Source: Paenibacillus tengchongensis | Lineage (GTDB): Bacteria; Bacillota; Bacilli; Paenibacillales; Paenibacillaceae | Assembly (NCBI RefSeq): GCF_008973665.1 | Contig: NZ_WACP01000013.1 | Coordinates: forward strand, 124,001-188,000 | DNA: 64,000 nt | Reading direction: 5' to 3' | Shown: one piece after another, positions 16,415-25,557 of the stretch | Layout of the letters: the number at the start of each line of letters is the position of its first letter | How positions within the stretch are numbered: the first letter of the stretch is position 1 | Translations under genes and position numbers: made by a program | Notes under the pieces: model-generated | Databases searched by the model: none | Told to the model about the DNA's origin: nothing | Seen by the model: only the letters and a program-made list of their open reading frames with translations

Positions 16415-18307
16415 ATGATTATCTATGAATCGACCAAGCAGCAATTTATGAACGATGTAACCGAGGATAGTATTGCGGTAAAGATCCATACCCAGTTCGT
16501 GCAGAAATCCGGCAGAGTCTCCATGAGCGAAATCAATGCCTGGAACAACTCCATGAACTACCTTTATAAAGTCTTAAATACACCGGCCATTCCGGATGAC
16601 GCAGGCATCGCGATTGAATATAAAATACCAGCGACCTCGAGAAGAATCGACTTCATGATTACGGGCTTGAACGAACAGGACCAATATACCGTCGTCATCA
16701 TCGAGCTTAAGCAATGGACAGAAGTTGAAACGGTTGAGGATGCAGATGGCCTTGTCAAAACCTACTTTAACCGTACGAAGACTAGAACGCCGCATCCTTC
16801 TTTTCAGGCATGGTCTTATGCCCAGCTGATTAGTGATTATAATGAGACCGTGCAGAACGAAGCGGTCCAGCTCTATCCTTGTGCTTATTTACATAACTAT
16901 GTGCGGGCCGAGGAAGATCCTCTATTGCATCCTGTCTACAATCAATATTTGGAGGAAGCTCCGATCTTCTCAAAGGGAGATGCTCTGAAGCTAAGAGGGT
17001 TTATTGCAACCTACATTAAGAAAACCGATAGAAGCAAATCGCTTTACCTCATTGAGCATGGCAAAATCAAACCCTCTAAATCGCTGCAGGATTCACTCGT
17101 CAGCATGCTGCAGGGAAATCAGGAATTCATCATGATTGACGATCAGAAGGTAGTCTATGAGGAAGCGTTGAGATTGGCGCAGCAAGCCCAGTCGGGCAAG
17201 AAGCAGGTCCTGATTGTTGAAGGCGGACCAGGGACAGGCAAGTCGGTGCTCGGCATTAATCTGCTGGTAGAGCTTACGTCACGAGAGCTGGTCTGCCAAT
17301 ATGTAACCAAGAACAGCGCGCCTCGTGAGGTTTACAGGAAAAAGCTGCAGCAGAACGTGAAGAGATCGGTCATTGATAACCTGTTTAAGGGATCAGGCGT
17401 TTACTACGAAGCCTTGCCCAATGAATTCGATTGCCTGATCGTGGACGAGGCCCATCGCTTAAATGAGAAGTCGGGTCTGTTCAAGAATAAAGGCCTGAAT
17501 CAAACCATGGAGATTATCCGCGCTGCGCGGTTTTCTGTATTTTTTATCGATGAATATCAGAGGATCGCAATGCACGATGTAGGCAGCAAGGAGCAGATCA
17601 GACAGTATGCTGAACAAATGGATGCGGATATCACGGAGCTGACCTTGGCTTCTCAATTCCGGTGCAATGGCTCTGATGGATATCTGGCATGGCTCGAGGA
17701 TGTACTGGATATCCGTGAAACGGCAAACGCAGACGGCTTCGATTTCGACTATGAAATCAGGCTCTATGATGACCCGAATGCATTACGGGACGAGATCTTC
17801 AGCAAGAATCAGATCAATAATAAGGCAAGAATGCTTGCCGGCTACTGCTGGGATTGGAAGAAGGACGGGAAGGACAATCCTGGCGTTCATGACATTCAAT
17901 TAGACCGCTATCAATTCTTCATGAGCTGGAACCTTAACAACACGACGACTTGGGCAATCGACCCTGAATCCGTTGAACAGGTGGGCTGCATACACACCTC
18001 ACAGGGACTGGAATTTGACTATGTCGGAGTGATCATTGGCGAGGATATGCGTTATGAGAATAACCGTATCGTCACCGACCCGTTCAAGCGTGCAAAGACG
18101 GATAAGTCTCTCTCAGGTTTCAAGAGCTTGTATAAGAAGGATAAGGACGAGGCCCTCCGCCTAGCCGATCAAATTATACGCAACACCTACCGGACGTTAA
18201 TGACCCGGGGAACGAAGGGGTGCTACATCTACTGTGTGGACCCGCATTTGAAGGCGTACTTGCAGAGGAGATTGGCTATCCAGAGTTCGGTGGTGATATC
18301 GGGATAA
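16415..18307 (+). CDS. Nuclease-DUF2075 (Schlafen-like) helicase
   Basis: 630 residues in two parts. Residues ~60-160 carry a PD-(D/E)XK-like core (SRRIDFMITG followed by VVIIELKQW, i.e. D and E-x-K). From ~230 comes a DUF2075 / Schlafen group-3 type SF1 helicase: Walker A VEGGPGTGKSVLG (~266-278), Walker B CLIVDEAHRL (~339), FFIDEYQRI, LASQFRCNGSDGYLAWL, and motif V/VI-like HTSQGLEFDYVGVII and NTYRTLMTRGTKGCYIY. It likely loads on nucleic acid and cuts it, using ATP. Start ATG 16415 follows AGGGGAG. The neighbouring MazG and AbiE genes point to phage defence. Confidence 0.85.
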   Translation: MIIYESTKQQFMNDVTEDSIAVKIHTQFVQKSGRVSMSEINAWNNSMNYLYKVLNTPAIPDDAGIAIEYKIPATSRRIDFMITGLNEQDQYTVVIIELKQWTEVETVEDADGLVKTYFNRTKTRTPHPSFQAWSYAQLISDYNETVQNEAVQLYPCAYLHNYVRAEEDPLLHPVYNQYLEEAPIFSKGDALKLRGFIATYIKKTDRSKSLYLIEHGKIKPSKSLQDSLVSMLQGNQEFIMIDDQKVVYEEALRLAQQAQSGKKQVLIVEGGPGTGKSVLGINLLVELTSRELVCQYVTKNSAPREVYRKKLQQNVKRSVIDNLFKGSGVYYEALPNEFDCLIVDEAHRLNEKSGLFKNKGLNQTMEIIRAARFSVFFIDEYQRIAMHDVGSKEQIRQYAEQMDADITELTLASQFRCNGSDGYLAWLEDVLDIRETANADGFDFDYEIRLYDDPNALRDEIFSKNQINNKARMLAGYCWDWKKDGKDNPGVHDIQLDRYQFFMSWNLNNTTTWAIDPESVEQVGCIHTSQGLEFDYVGVIIGEDMRYENNRIVTDPFKRAKTDKSLSGFKSLYKKDKDEALRLADQIIRNTYRTLMTRGTKGCYIYCVDPHLKAYLQRRLAIQSSVVISG

Positions 18308-18345
18308 GAGTAAGGGCGATGGAGAGTTAGATCATAGATATGAAG

Positions 18346-18692
18346 AGATGAGGATTGGATGAATGGGGAGGGGGTGACCCGGAGCCAGGAGGCCTTTCCT
18401 CTTTTGTTATTGAAGGGAAGGTCCTGGAGCGGATATATCGGGTAGGTAAGAAGAACATCCTCAATATGAGTGATGAAACCACTTTCATCAGCGGGTATCA
18501 GATGGAGCTGGATATTATGAATGATCCAGAACTCCAAGTTCCGATCAACATTGACGACATTGATGCGGTCAGGAGAGATACCAGGGAAATTATGCCGGAG
18601 GTCGTTTAATAGAAATGAACTGAAACAGAATAAGTATAGAGCATGCCAAAGAGCTTTTGTCCGCACTGGCTTATTAAGTAAATCGATTTTTA
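18346..18692 (+). pseudogene. Broken second copy of SF0329-like gene and leader
   Basis: From GAGGATTGGATGAATGG onward this tracks the leader and gene at ~12496-12960: the GGAGCCAG-GCCTTTCCTCT leader block, CCTGGAGC, then AAGAAGAACATCCTCAA, GGTATCAGATGGAGCTGGA and GAGCATGCCAAAGAGCT. About 100 bp after the start region are deleted and small indels break the frame. Homology ends near 18690, exactly where the AT-rich restriction cassette region begins. It is a dead partial duplication and may mark the recombination joint. Confidence 0.75.
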
Positions 18693-19124
18693 AAAGGACA
18701 GCTGGTTTTGCTTTAATAAAAAAATCAGGAAATACAAAATCAAAAGTAAAGTATCTAGGAATGAAAGTTTTATGAAAAAAACATCATTTATGAAAATCAT
18801 TAATAAAAAAGCTATCAAGTTGAGCGGAGGAAAAATATAAGCATATTATGCCAGCTGCAATTAATATCAATTTATTACCAAGATCCAATATTTAAATTTG
18901 ATTGGATTTTAGCTCCATCAAAAACAATCTCGTTATTATAAAATGAATAATATAACCAAAAAATTAATTGGTAAAAAGATTGGCAATATTGAACGGTATG
19001 TGTTTTTTCTTGAGTGCAATGGTATAATCACTCTGATGTATTTTGTTGTCGAATAATATAAAATTTTTGTGTAACTATTTTCTAGTGCATATGTGCAACT
19101 TATATACAAAAGGAGTTAAATTAA
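18693..19124 (+). promoter_or_regulatory. AT-rich leader of the restriction-modification cassette
   Basis: No gene is seen. Composition shifts to very AT-rich compared with everything to the left. A TATAAT with extended TGG at 19023-19028 is the best promoter. A near-palindrome TGCATATGTGCA at about 19086-19097 could be a regulator or methylation-sensitive site. AAAGGAG just upstream of 19125 is the methyltransferase ribosome binding site. Confidence 0.5.
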
Positions 19125-20603
19125 ATGATAAATGACAAAAAATATATACAACAAAAAATTATAAGATTAAGAGAACAACAACGACCGCGCGTGTTAGATC
19201 TTTTCTCGGGTTGTGGTGGTCTTTCTTTAGGGTTTTTTAATCAAGGTTTTGAGATGGTTGCAAATGTAGAAATTAATGAAGTAGCAGCCAAAACGTATGC
19301 TAGAAATTTTCATAAAAATGAATCGGAAGAGAGAAGAAATCTATTTGCGAAAGCACGCGATATTACTAAGTTGGAACCTTCAGATTTATTAGAAGAGTTC
19401 TATCCTGGTGAGGATCCCAAGTCATTAATTGATGTTATTATTGGGGGGCCACCATGTCAAGCGTATACTCGCATAGGGCGAGCTAAGTTAAGAGAGGTTG
19501 CCCAACATCCAGAGGCATTTAAACAAGATCCTAGAGGGAATCTTTATCTGAGATATTTAAGTTATGTTCAAGCATTACAACCATTAGCAATAGTTATGGA
19601 AAATGTACCAGACGTACTGAATTATGGTGGCCATAATATTGCAGAGGAAATGTGTGAAGCTCTTGAGGAGTTTGGTTACGTTTGTAAATATACTATTTTA
19701 AATTCGGTAAACTATGGTGTTCCTCAGATGAGAGAACGAATGTTTTTGATAGCTACAATTAAAGATATGAAAGTAGATCCTTCTTTTCCTAATCCCTCTC
19801 ATTGGATAGACATTCCAAGGGGGTATGAGAACGCTAGGAAAGTAGCATTGAAAACGATTGAAAAATTAGCTAATGATACACGGTTCATCTCTCCGCCGTT
19901 ATCAAGTACAACTTTGGAACCTGCCATAACTGCAGAACAAGCTTTAGGAGATCTCCCTAAAATTACAAATCATTTAAAGGGTGAGATGAAAAAAGGAGCA
20001 AAAAGGTTTACTGAGGTTATACCCTATCCGGCTGACGTAGAAGTGTCAGATTATGCTAAAGTAATGCGTAATTGGGGTCATTTTAAGAGCACAGATGGTA
20101 TTTCAGACCATGTTATTCGGCTATTACCAAGAGATTATCCGATTTTTAAACGTATGCAACCCGGAGACCAATACCCACAAGCTTATAATGTAGCACTTGA
20201 TATATTAAATGAAAAGGTGATGGAACTTAAAAAAGATGGTTTAACTATTATGGAGGATACTCAGGAATATGAAAAATTAAAAGCGAAAATAGTTCCTCCA
20301 TACGATGCAAGTAAATTCCCTAACAAGTGGAGAAAAATGGAAGGTGATCTGCCTGCAAGAACCTTAATGGCTCATCTTGAGAAGGATGGTTATTCTCATA
20401 TTCATTATGATAGTAATCAAGCAAGAACTATTTCGGTACGAGAGGCTGCAAGGCTACAATCCTTTCCTGATGCATTTAAATTTGAAGGTACAATGAATCC
20501 TGCCTTTCGCCAAATAGGTAATGCTGTACCGCCAATGATGGCTTCAGCTATAGCTGTAAATCTGAAGCAATTATTAGAGGTGAAAAGGGAGATTTTAATC
20601 TAA
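19125..20603 (+). CDS. C5-cytosine DNA methyltransferase
   Basis: 492-residue m5C methyltransferase that protects host DNA from the neighbouring nuclease. Motif I is VLDLFSGCGGLSLGF (residues 23-37), motif IV GGPPCQAYTR with catalytic Cys111, motif VI MENVPDVL, motif VIII region GVPQMRERMFLIA, motif IX REAARLQSFPDAF and motif X QIGNAVPPMMASAIA. The long stretch between VIII and IX (about residues 215-400) is the target-recognition domain. AAAGGAG precedes ATG 19125. It heads a three-gene AT-rich operon with an McrB-like and a DUF2357 gene. The recognition sequence cannot be read from the protein. Confidence 0.95.
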   Translation: MINDKKYIQQKIIRLREQQRPRVLDLFSGCGGLSLGFFNQGFEMVANVEINEVAAKTYARNFHKNESEERRNLFAKARDITKLEPSDLLEEFYPGEDPKSLIDVIIGGPPCQAYTRIGRAKLREVAQHPEAFKQDPRGNLYLRYLSYVQALQPLAIVMENVPDVLNYGGHNIAEEMCEALEEFGYVCKYTILNSVNYGVPQMRERMFLIATIKDMKVDPSFPNPSHWIDIPRGYENARKVALKTIEKLANDTRFISPPLSSTTLEPAITAEQALGDLPKITNHLKGEMKKGAKRFTEVIPYPADVEVSDYAKVMRNWGHFKSTDGISDHVIRLLPRDYPIFKRMQPGDQYPQAYNVALDILNEKVMELKKDGLTIMEDTQEYEKLKAKIVPPYDASKFPNKWRKMEGDLPARTLMAHLEKDGYSHIHYDSNQARTISVREAARLQSFPDAFKFEGTMNPAFRQIGNAVPPMMASAIAVNLKQLLEVKREILI

Positions 20604-20618
20604 GGAGTGCTTATAACT

Positions 20619-22259
20619 TTGAGTATTAAAACTCGTTCGGTATTATTTAGAGAGAAAATAAAAGCTATTACAGGAGAAAACAGTAAGGTCTCAATGTGTT
20701 TTGGTGTTTCTAATGGGCTGGATGTGCTTAGTGGTGGGTTACAATTAGGAGTTGCTAACTTTGAAAAATTAGATCCTCAAAATGAAAGTTTTTTAATTCT
20801 TTGTGTTGCTAAGTTCCCCCCGGGTAATGAATTGTATTTAGCCTTTTACATTAAGGAAGAAGCGCATAAATTCATTGAACGTTTGAATTTAATGAAAGAC
20901 TCAGCACAGGGGCAAAGTGAGGAAGATGCTGATAACTTAGAATACTCTAATAATTCTCTAATCCAATATTCTAACCGCAATAATAATGTGCCAATGTATC
21001 TATCAGAAGATGGTAAAATATATTTAAGAAATAAAGGATTTTGGGAGTCTTTAGACTTTGAAAAGAGTTCTCTAGGACCCGCTCCAAGTATTGACCAGAT
21101 TTATTATTCTACTTACGCTAGATCACGAGACGGGAAAGATACTTATGCTGAAAAAGAATTTCTTTCTTATTTGTCCGATATTGTGGGTAGTGATAAATTA
21201 ATATGTATACCGGATACATGGGGAATAGAGCCAGATATTTCGCCAGAGTTAAGAAGAATGCCGGTAGCAGTTGAATTAGAGGAAATAAAACAGTCTATTG
21301 AGGTACTCGGGGGGCATTATGAATCTAAATTGATTGAACAATACCATTTAGCTTTAAATCACCTAGCCTATAAACATTTTGTAATACTGGGTGGTATCTC
21401 CGGAACTGGAAAAACTCAACTGGCTATCCTTTATTCTAAAGCAATACACGGAATACTTAACAAGAATCAAAAAGACCCCTTCTTTTTTATGTGTCCAGTT
21501 AGACCAGATTGGACTGACCCTAGTGGATTGACTGGATATTTCGATGTGATCTCTAATAAATATATTGTTCCTTCCTTTCTAGAGGCTGTTCTTACAGCAA
21601 ATCAAAACCCTGAAACTCCTATCTTTGTATGTATAGATGAGATGAACTTAGCCAAGGTGGAATACTACTTTGCTGATGTGCTAAGTGCCATTGAATCAGG
21701 AGAGTTACTGCAGCTTCATAATCATATAAATCCAATTCGGGGTAGTAATAACGTGGATATACACTCGGAAATTTCCATTCCGCATAATATGTTTATTATC
21801 GGAACGGTGAATATTGATGAGTCAACACACCCTTTTAGTGATAAAGTACTTGATCGTTCTAGTTTTATTGATATGTCCGAAATTGACATTGATGGATTCT
21901 TTAATTCGTTAATAAGAAAGGATAATGAATTAGAACCTGTGGTACAACAGTGCGGTGAGTTGCTCACGAGATTATATAGTACCTTGAAAAAATATAAAAT
22001 GTCCTTTGGGTACAGAACAATTGAGGAGTTCATACTATATTTAGCTTTCGCCAATAGACATAGTGTCTCTTCAAGTAATAGTGTTATTGATGAACTCATC
22101 TGCCAAAAAATACTACCAAAATTGAAAGGGACAGAAAGACATTCAGTGTTACTGAGTGAACTAAAGGGGATACTTTCTGGTTATAAAAAAAGCAAAAATA
22201 TTATTGAAGAGTTAGTGTTAGAACTAGATGATTTCGGATCATTTCAATTTATGAGGTGA
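20619..22259 (+). CDS. McrB-like AAA+ NTPase restriction subunit
   Basis: Motor subunit of an NTP-driven restriction enzyme. The N-terminal ~200 residues are a variable domain, probably DNA-reading. The AAA+ domain has Walker A GGISGTGKTQLA (~residue 257), the McrB-type Walker B with CIDEMNLAKVEYYFADVL (~337), and the McrB signature GTVNIDESTHPFSDKVLDRS (~394). That signature is typical of GTP-using McrB relatives. TTG 20619 lies ten bases after TAAGGAG and gives MSIKTRSVLF; a GTG at 20607 overlaps the ribosome site and is less likely. Three bases separate it from the nuclease gene. Compare LlaJI.R1 and BsuMI YdiS. Confidence 0.88.
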   Translation: MSIKTRSVLFREKIKAITGENSKVSMCFGVSNGLDVLSGGLQLGVANFEKLDPQNESFLILCVAKFPPGNELYLAFYIKEEAHKFIERLNLMKDSAQGQSEEDADNLEYSNNSLIQYSNRNNNVPMYLSEDGKIYLRNKGFWESLDFEKSSLGPAPSIDQIYYSTYARSRDGKDTYAEKEFLSYLSDIVGSDKLICIPDTWGIEPDISPELRRMPVAVELEEIKQSIEVLGGHYESKLIEQYHLALNHLAYKHFVILGGISGTGKTQLAILYSKAIHGILNKNQKDPFFFMCPVRPDWTDPSGLTGYFDVISNKYIVPSFLEAVLTANQNPETPIFVCIDEMNLAKVEYYFADVLSAIESGELLQLHNHINPIRGSNNVDIHSEISIPHNMFIIGTVNIDESTHPFSDKVLDRSSFIDMSEIDIDGFFNSLIRKDNELEPVVQQCGELLTRLYSTLKKYKMSFGYRTIEEFILYLAFANRHSVSSSNSVIDELICQKILPKLKGTERHSVLLSELKGILSGYKKSKNIIEELVLELDDFGSFQFMR

Positions 22260-22262
22260 GTC

Positions 22263-23891
22263 ATGCATTCGGAATTGGTACTACTGAACGAGCTTGGAGC
22301 TACACAGCCCTTGTGTAGGATATGGCCAGAAGAAAGTACTGTAATACAAGTGAGCCTACATGAAAATAAGCGGTACTATTTCGAGTTAAGAAACCCGCCA
22401 GATGTTTACGCTGCACAAATATATATTGAAGGAACTCGTTTGAAAAAAGATATTCCTAGTCCAACAATCGTACAATGGGAGTGGGAAATCGGCTTTAATG
22501 CCGGTATCGTTGAGTTTGAATTACATCTGGGAAAATTAAACAAGTATACTTTTTCATTAGAAGTGGATCCCGAATTAAAGAAATTAACGAAAACCGATTT
22601 TGACCAAATGATTAGGGACATTTTAGACGATACCTTTGCTTTACTTTCATTATCAAATTTTAAAAAGGGGCTATCTAAAGGGAACGGTAAAGCTTTTCCA
22701 CAGATAGCAAAACTAGAATTTTTAAAAGGAAGAGTAGAAGAACTAGAAAAAGTGGTACATGAAATAAACAAAAATCCACAAAGAATTTTAAAGTCTAGCT
22801 TTAATAAAGTATCCATTAATAAGGCTGGGTTTATTGAACCAAGGCTATTTAACAAATCTATAAGATCATCACCTCTTATAAAAGCAACCAACGGCAGCGG
22901 GCTTACATACATGCCTACACAAATTTTTATTGATGAAAAGAGATTAAATGAAGATGTGCGAGAGCATAGAGATATCAAATTTGCTCTAAAAAAATGGTCA
23001 ACATGGCTATTGATAATGGGCGAAACTTTAGAAAAATTGGCTAAAAAACGAAAAGATGATCAGGTCTCATTAAAGCTAAGTTGGGCAAAGAAATGTAAAA
23101 GTTTATCAATTAGGTTGGCAAGACTAGTGAATCTCCCTGTGTTTACTGACGTAAGTGATTCGTATTCACCTGTTTTAGCTACTCAAGTATATAAAAAAAT
23201 ACCAATTTATAATAAGTTTTTGATGATATATAATGATTTTACTAAGGGGATTTCAAATGTAGTTGGTGACTTTTTAAATGTTCCTTTAGCTAGAACTTTT
23301 GAGCTTTATGAGATTTGGTCTTTTCTACGTATTACAAGAGCACTGAGTTCAATATTCCCCTCCGCCGCATTTAGCACGAACGAATTATTTGGAATGTCAA
23401 CCGAAAAAGAAGTCGTTGTTTCAGCTAATAATGTTATTCTGGAAGTTGCCGACCAAGTGTTTTTATGTTATCAAAAAACATATAAAGAATACTGGGTTGA
23501 AGAAAACGGTATAGGTTCATATAGCAGAGAGCTAAGACCTGATATTACATTGGAGTTCTTAGAAAATGCTAATATTATTGTACTGGATGCGAAATATCGG
23601 ATTGATAACAATTTAAATGATGCGCTTACGTCGATTCATACTTATAGAGATGCTTTAGTCTCAGAGGCCACTGGGAAATATAAAAGTGTAGTAAGCGGAG
23701 CGTATATATTGACCCCTCACCTAAACAGTACTAGTGCTGAACAATGGAAGGATGTGAACATGCCAGGGAGATTATTTCACCCCGAATATAGAGGGACATT
23801 TAAGTTTGGCGCCGCAAGTTTAAAGCCAGGAATGGATCTTGGTCAAATCGAGAACCTATTGAAAGATATCCTTAAAGACTCTACATTATAA
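22263..23891 (+). CDS. DUF2357/PD-(D/E)XK nuclease, McrC-like subunit
   Basis: 542-residue nuclease subunit expected to work with the upstream McrB-like NTPase. The N-terminal part has beta-rich DUF2357-like sequence and a coiled-coil-like helix (LKGRVEELEKVVHEINKN). The middle is helical. The C-terminal nuclease core shows SRELRPDITLEF (Asp ~427) and IIVLDAKYRID (D-x-K ~441-443), the PD-(D/E)XK pattern. The gene order methyltransferase, McrB, nuclease matches LlaJI- and BsuMI-like type IIB/IV hybrid systems. Base composition is as AT-rich as the two upstream genes, supporting transfer as one unit. Confidence 0.87.
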   Translation: MHSELVLLNELGATQPLCRIWPEESTVIQVSLHENKRYYFELRNPPDVYAAQIYIEGTRLKKDIPSPTIVQWEWEIGFNAGIVEFELHLGKLNKYTFSLEVDPELKKLTKTDFDQMIRDILDDTFALLSLSNFKKGLSKGNGKAFPQIAKLEFLKGRVEELEKVVHEINKNPQRILKSSFNKVSINKAGFIEPRLFNKSIRSSPLIKATNGSGLTYMPTQIFIDEKRLNEDVREHRDIKFALKKWSTWLLIMGETLEKLAKKRKDDQVSLKLSWAKKCKSLSIRLARLVNLPVFTDVSDSYSPVLATQVYKKIPIYNKFLMIYNDFTKGISNVVGDFLNVPLARTFELYEIWSFLRITRALSSIFPSAAFSTNELFGMSTEKEVVVSANNVILEVADQVFLCYQKTYKEYWVEENGIGSYSRELRPDITLEFLENANIIVLDAKYRIDNNLNDALTSIHTYRDALVSEATGKYKSVVSGAYILTPHLNSTSAEQWKDVNMPGRLFHPEYRGTFKFGAASLKPGMDLGQIENLLKDILKDSTL

Positions 23892-24603
23892 TTATTGTTT
23901 CTAGATATAAGCCTACAAATAGTTTAAGCCTTTTAAGTTTAACTCTTTGATATTCAAAATGAAGATGCTCTGAAATTCTGCAAGACTAACTCGATATTCC
24001 GGTACGGTCGGTGAATAAACTATATATGTGCATGGTGTAATCCGCTTCTCAATTTTTCTGTGAACTGATTACCTCATGACCGATATGCCTAAGCTCGGGC
24101 TGAAGAAGAATAGTAGCTGCTTAGTATAAGCTCTCCGCAAGTTTACAAATCGTTCGATACAGGCAGTACCCTTTTGTGGGAAAATTGCTTACTACGCACG
24201 AGACTTGTATCATATGTTTTTTGTAGATGTTCCAGTAAGTTCATTATTCAAGCTTTTTTCATTTACAGCGAGGGCCCCTTCTACCGCCGAAGGGGCCGCT
24301 TTTTTAATTAGACGAGCGTTAGGAGGCTTTCGCACCCTACTGGGAGTTTTGAGTATATCTATAAGGATTAGACTAAGAAGGTCTACAGATGTGTCTTTCC
24401 ATTCTCAAAACCTTTAATCAGGACCTACTTGTTGAAATGCTTGAAAATGCACATTACTTCGAGCGGAGGACAAGCTACTATACACTGCATATATTTTGCA
24501 TAGTTATGCCCAGCGTGTTTATAAAGAGCGTTTGTTTTTCAAAGCGATGGAGATACCGTGGATATTTTCCCTTGTTAAGGGAAAGGGGCACATAAACTTT
24601 TTC
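23892..24603. other. Gene-free stretch right of the restriction cassette
   Basis: Only short open frames without ribosome sites are seen. The one clear element is a terminator (24273-24305). AT-richness fades towards 24.2 kb, so the right joint of the acquired cassette is probably in this stretch. I find no inverted terminal repeats, tRNA or integrase. Confidence 0.5.
24273..24305 (+). terminator. Rho-independent terminator right of restriction cassette
   Basis: GGCCCCTTC (24273-24281) and GAAGGGGCC (24289-24297) form a perfect stem with loop TACCGCC, followed by GCTTTTTTA. It lies nearly 400 bp after the nuclease stop. Confidence 0.82.
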
Positions 24604-24852
24604 TTACCCTCCCTCCCCCAACAACTCCCCAACCGAAACCTCCAACGCTTTCGCAACTGCAACCACTTCATAATCCTGCACGAGTCTATGCTGACCCTCT
24701 AACCTTGATAAACTGGTCGGACTGATGTCTAAACCAAAGGTTTGTAACCTAGCAAGAAAATCTTTTTGCTTCATTCGCTTAGCTTTTCGGATAGCTACAA
24801 CCCGGGTTCCGATGATATTTTTATCGCCAGGGGGCTCTTCACGATGCTTCAT
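24604..24852 (-). CDS. XRE-family HTH regulator
   Basis: 82-residue protein that is essentially one Cro/CI-type helix-turn-helix: NIIGTRVVAIRKAKRMKQKDFLARLQTFGLDISPTSLSRLEGQHR, then YEVVAVAKALEVSVGELLGE. Start ATG 24852 with GAGGTGACC eight bases upstream. It is divergent from the Spo0E-DUF6809 fusion, with two inverted repeats in the shared intergenic region, so it likely represses itself and that gene. Phage-type repressors have this form. Confidence 0.88.
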   Translation of the reverse strand: MKHREEPPGDKNIIGTRVVAIRKAKRMKQKDFLARLQTFGLDISPTSLSRLEGQHRLVQDYEVVAVAKALEVSVGELLGEGG

Positions 24853-24867
24853 TTTGGGGTCACCTCA

Positions 24868-24953
24868 CAATTTAACCAAATTGTATGCGAGGTAAATGTT
24901 GTTTTAATGCGAATATCGAATTAAAATAAAATAAACCGATAAACGCATTAAAA
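24868..24953. promoter_or_regulatory. Divergent operator region with two inverted repeats
   Basis: CAATTT-AACC-AAATTG (24868-24883) lies just upstream of the XRE start. TTTTAATGCG (24902-24911) and CGCATTAAAA (24944-24953) form a perfect 10-bp inverted repeat 32 bp apart. Two half sites facing each other between divergent genes are typical for a looping or cooperative repressor. Confidence 0.6.
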
Positions 24954-25003
24954 ATTAAATACATCGTCTACAGACATAGCTTTTCCAGGAAGGAGGGAGT
25001 GCC

Positions 25004-25537
25004 ATGCAACACCTCTTGCGCAAATATGAGGAAGAGAAGTGCAAGCTGAATCAACTCGGACAGGCATCCATAGATCAGGGAATCCCATTAAGCAGCAATG
25101 AAGCAGTTCAGGCTCAGAGCCGCAAGGTAGACGAGCTCGTTAATCTGATGTATCGGGAGAAAAGCGAACATGCAGGAACCTTTAGTTTTGATCACTATTT
25201 AGGAGGGGATAGGATGAGCTTCCCATCATGGTTTCTACAGGCGATGCAGGGTCGACTGGACGAGGTATCTGCACAAATCGAGAATCAATCCGAGCTTGAG
25301 CAGGTTTTTGAAAAAGAAAGTAAGGCTTTTAAAACCTTGTTTGCCTCTTTGGATCTAGCACGTATGCCAGAGTTCATAGATTGGGAAGATAAGTTTCATT
25401 CCAAACAAGCCATTCTTTATGAACGCTTATACTTACAGGGATTTAAGGATGGTATGCAACTTGTAAACTCGTTGTCGTATACCTCTGTCTTGGCTGACAA
25501 AGACGTATCCTGTAAAGCTGGCCAAAAAAGTATGTAA
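25004..25537 (+). CDS. Spo0E-like / DUF6809 fusion protein
   Basis: 177 residues. Residues 1-55 look like a Spo0E-family aspartyl-phosphate phosphatase: two helices with QSRKVDELVNLMYR matching the S-x-x-(L/V)-D signature used to dephosphorylate Spo0A~P. The rest (MSFPSWFLQAMQGRLDEV... EKESKAFKTLFASLDLARMPEFIDWEDKF, LYERLYLQGFKDGMQLV) resembles the helical DUF6809 proteins common in Paenibacillus. Start ATG 25004 follows AAGGAGGGAG. The combination suggests a sporulation or phosphorelay modulator under control of the divergent XRE regulator. The domain naming is moderately sure. Confidence 0.68.
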   Translation: MQHLLRKYEEEKCKLNQLGQASIDQGIPLSSNEAVQAQSRKVDELVNLMYREKSEHAGTFSFDHYLGGDRMSFPSWFLQAMQGRLDEVSAQIENQSELEQVFEKESKAFKTLFASLDLARMPEFIDWEDKFHSKQAILYERLYLQGFKDGMQLVNSLSYTSVLADKDVSCKAGQKSM

Positions 25538-25557
25538 GTCCTAGGGAAAAGTGATAA

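Noticed and set aside
20607..20618. GTG start for the McrB-like gene
   Set aside because: It overlaps the TAAGGAG ribosome site; TTG 20619 is well spaced from it.
24205..24700. Three short plus-strand open frames between the restriction cassette and the XRE gene
   Set aside because: No ribosome sites, no homology recognised, and one runs through a rho-independent terminator and another over the antisense strand of the XRE gene.
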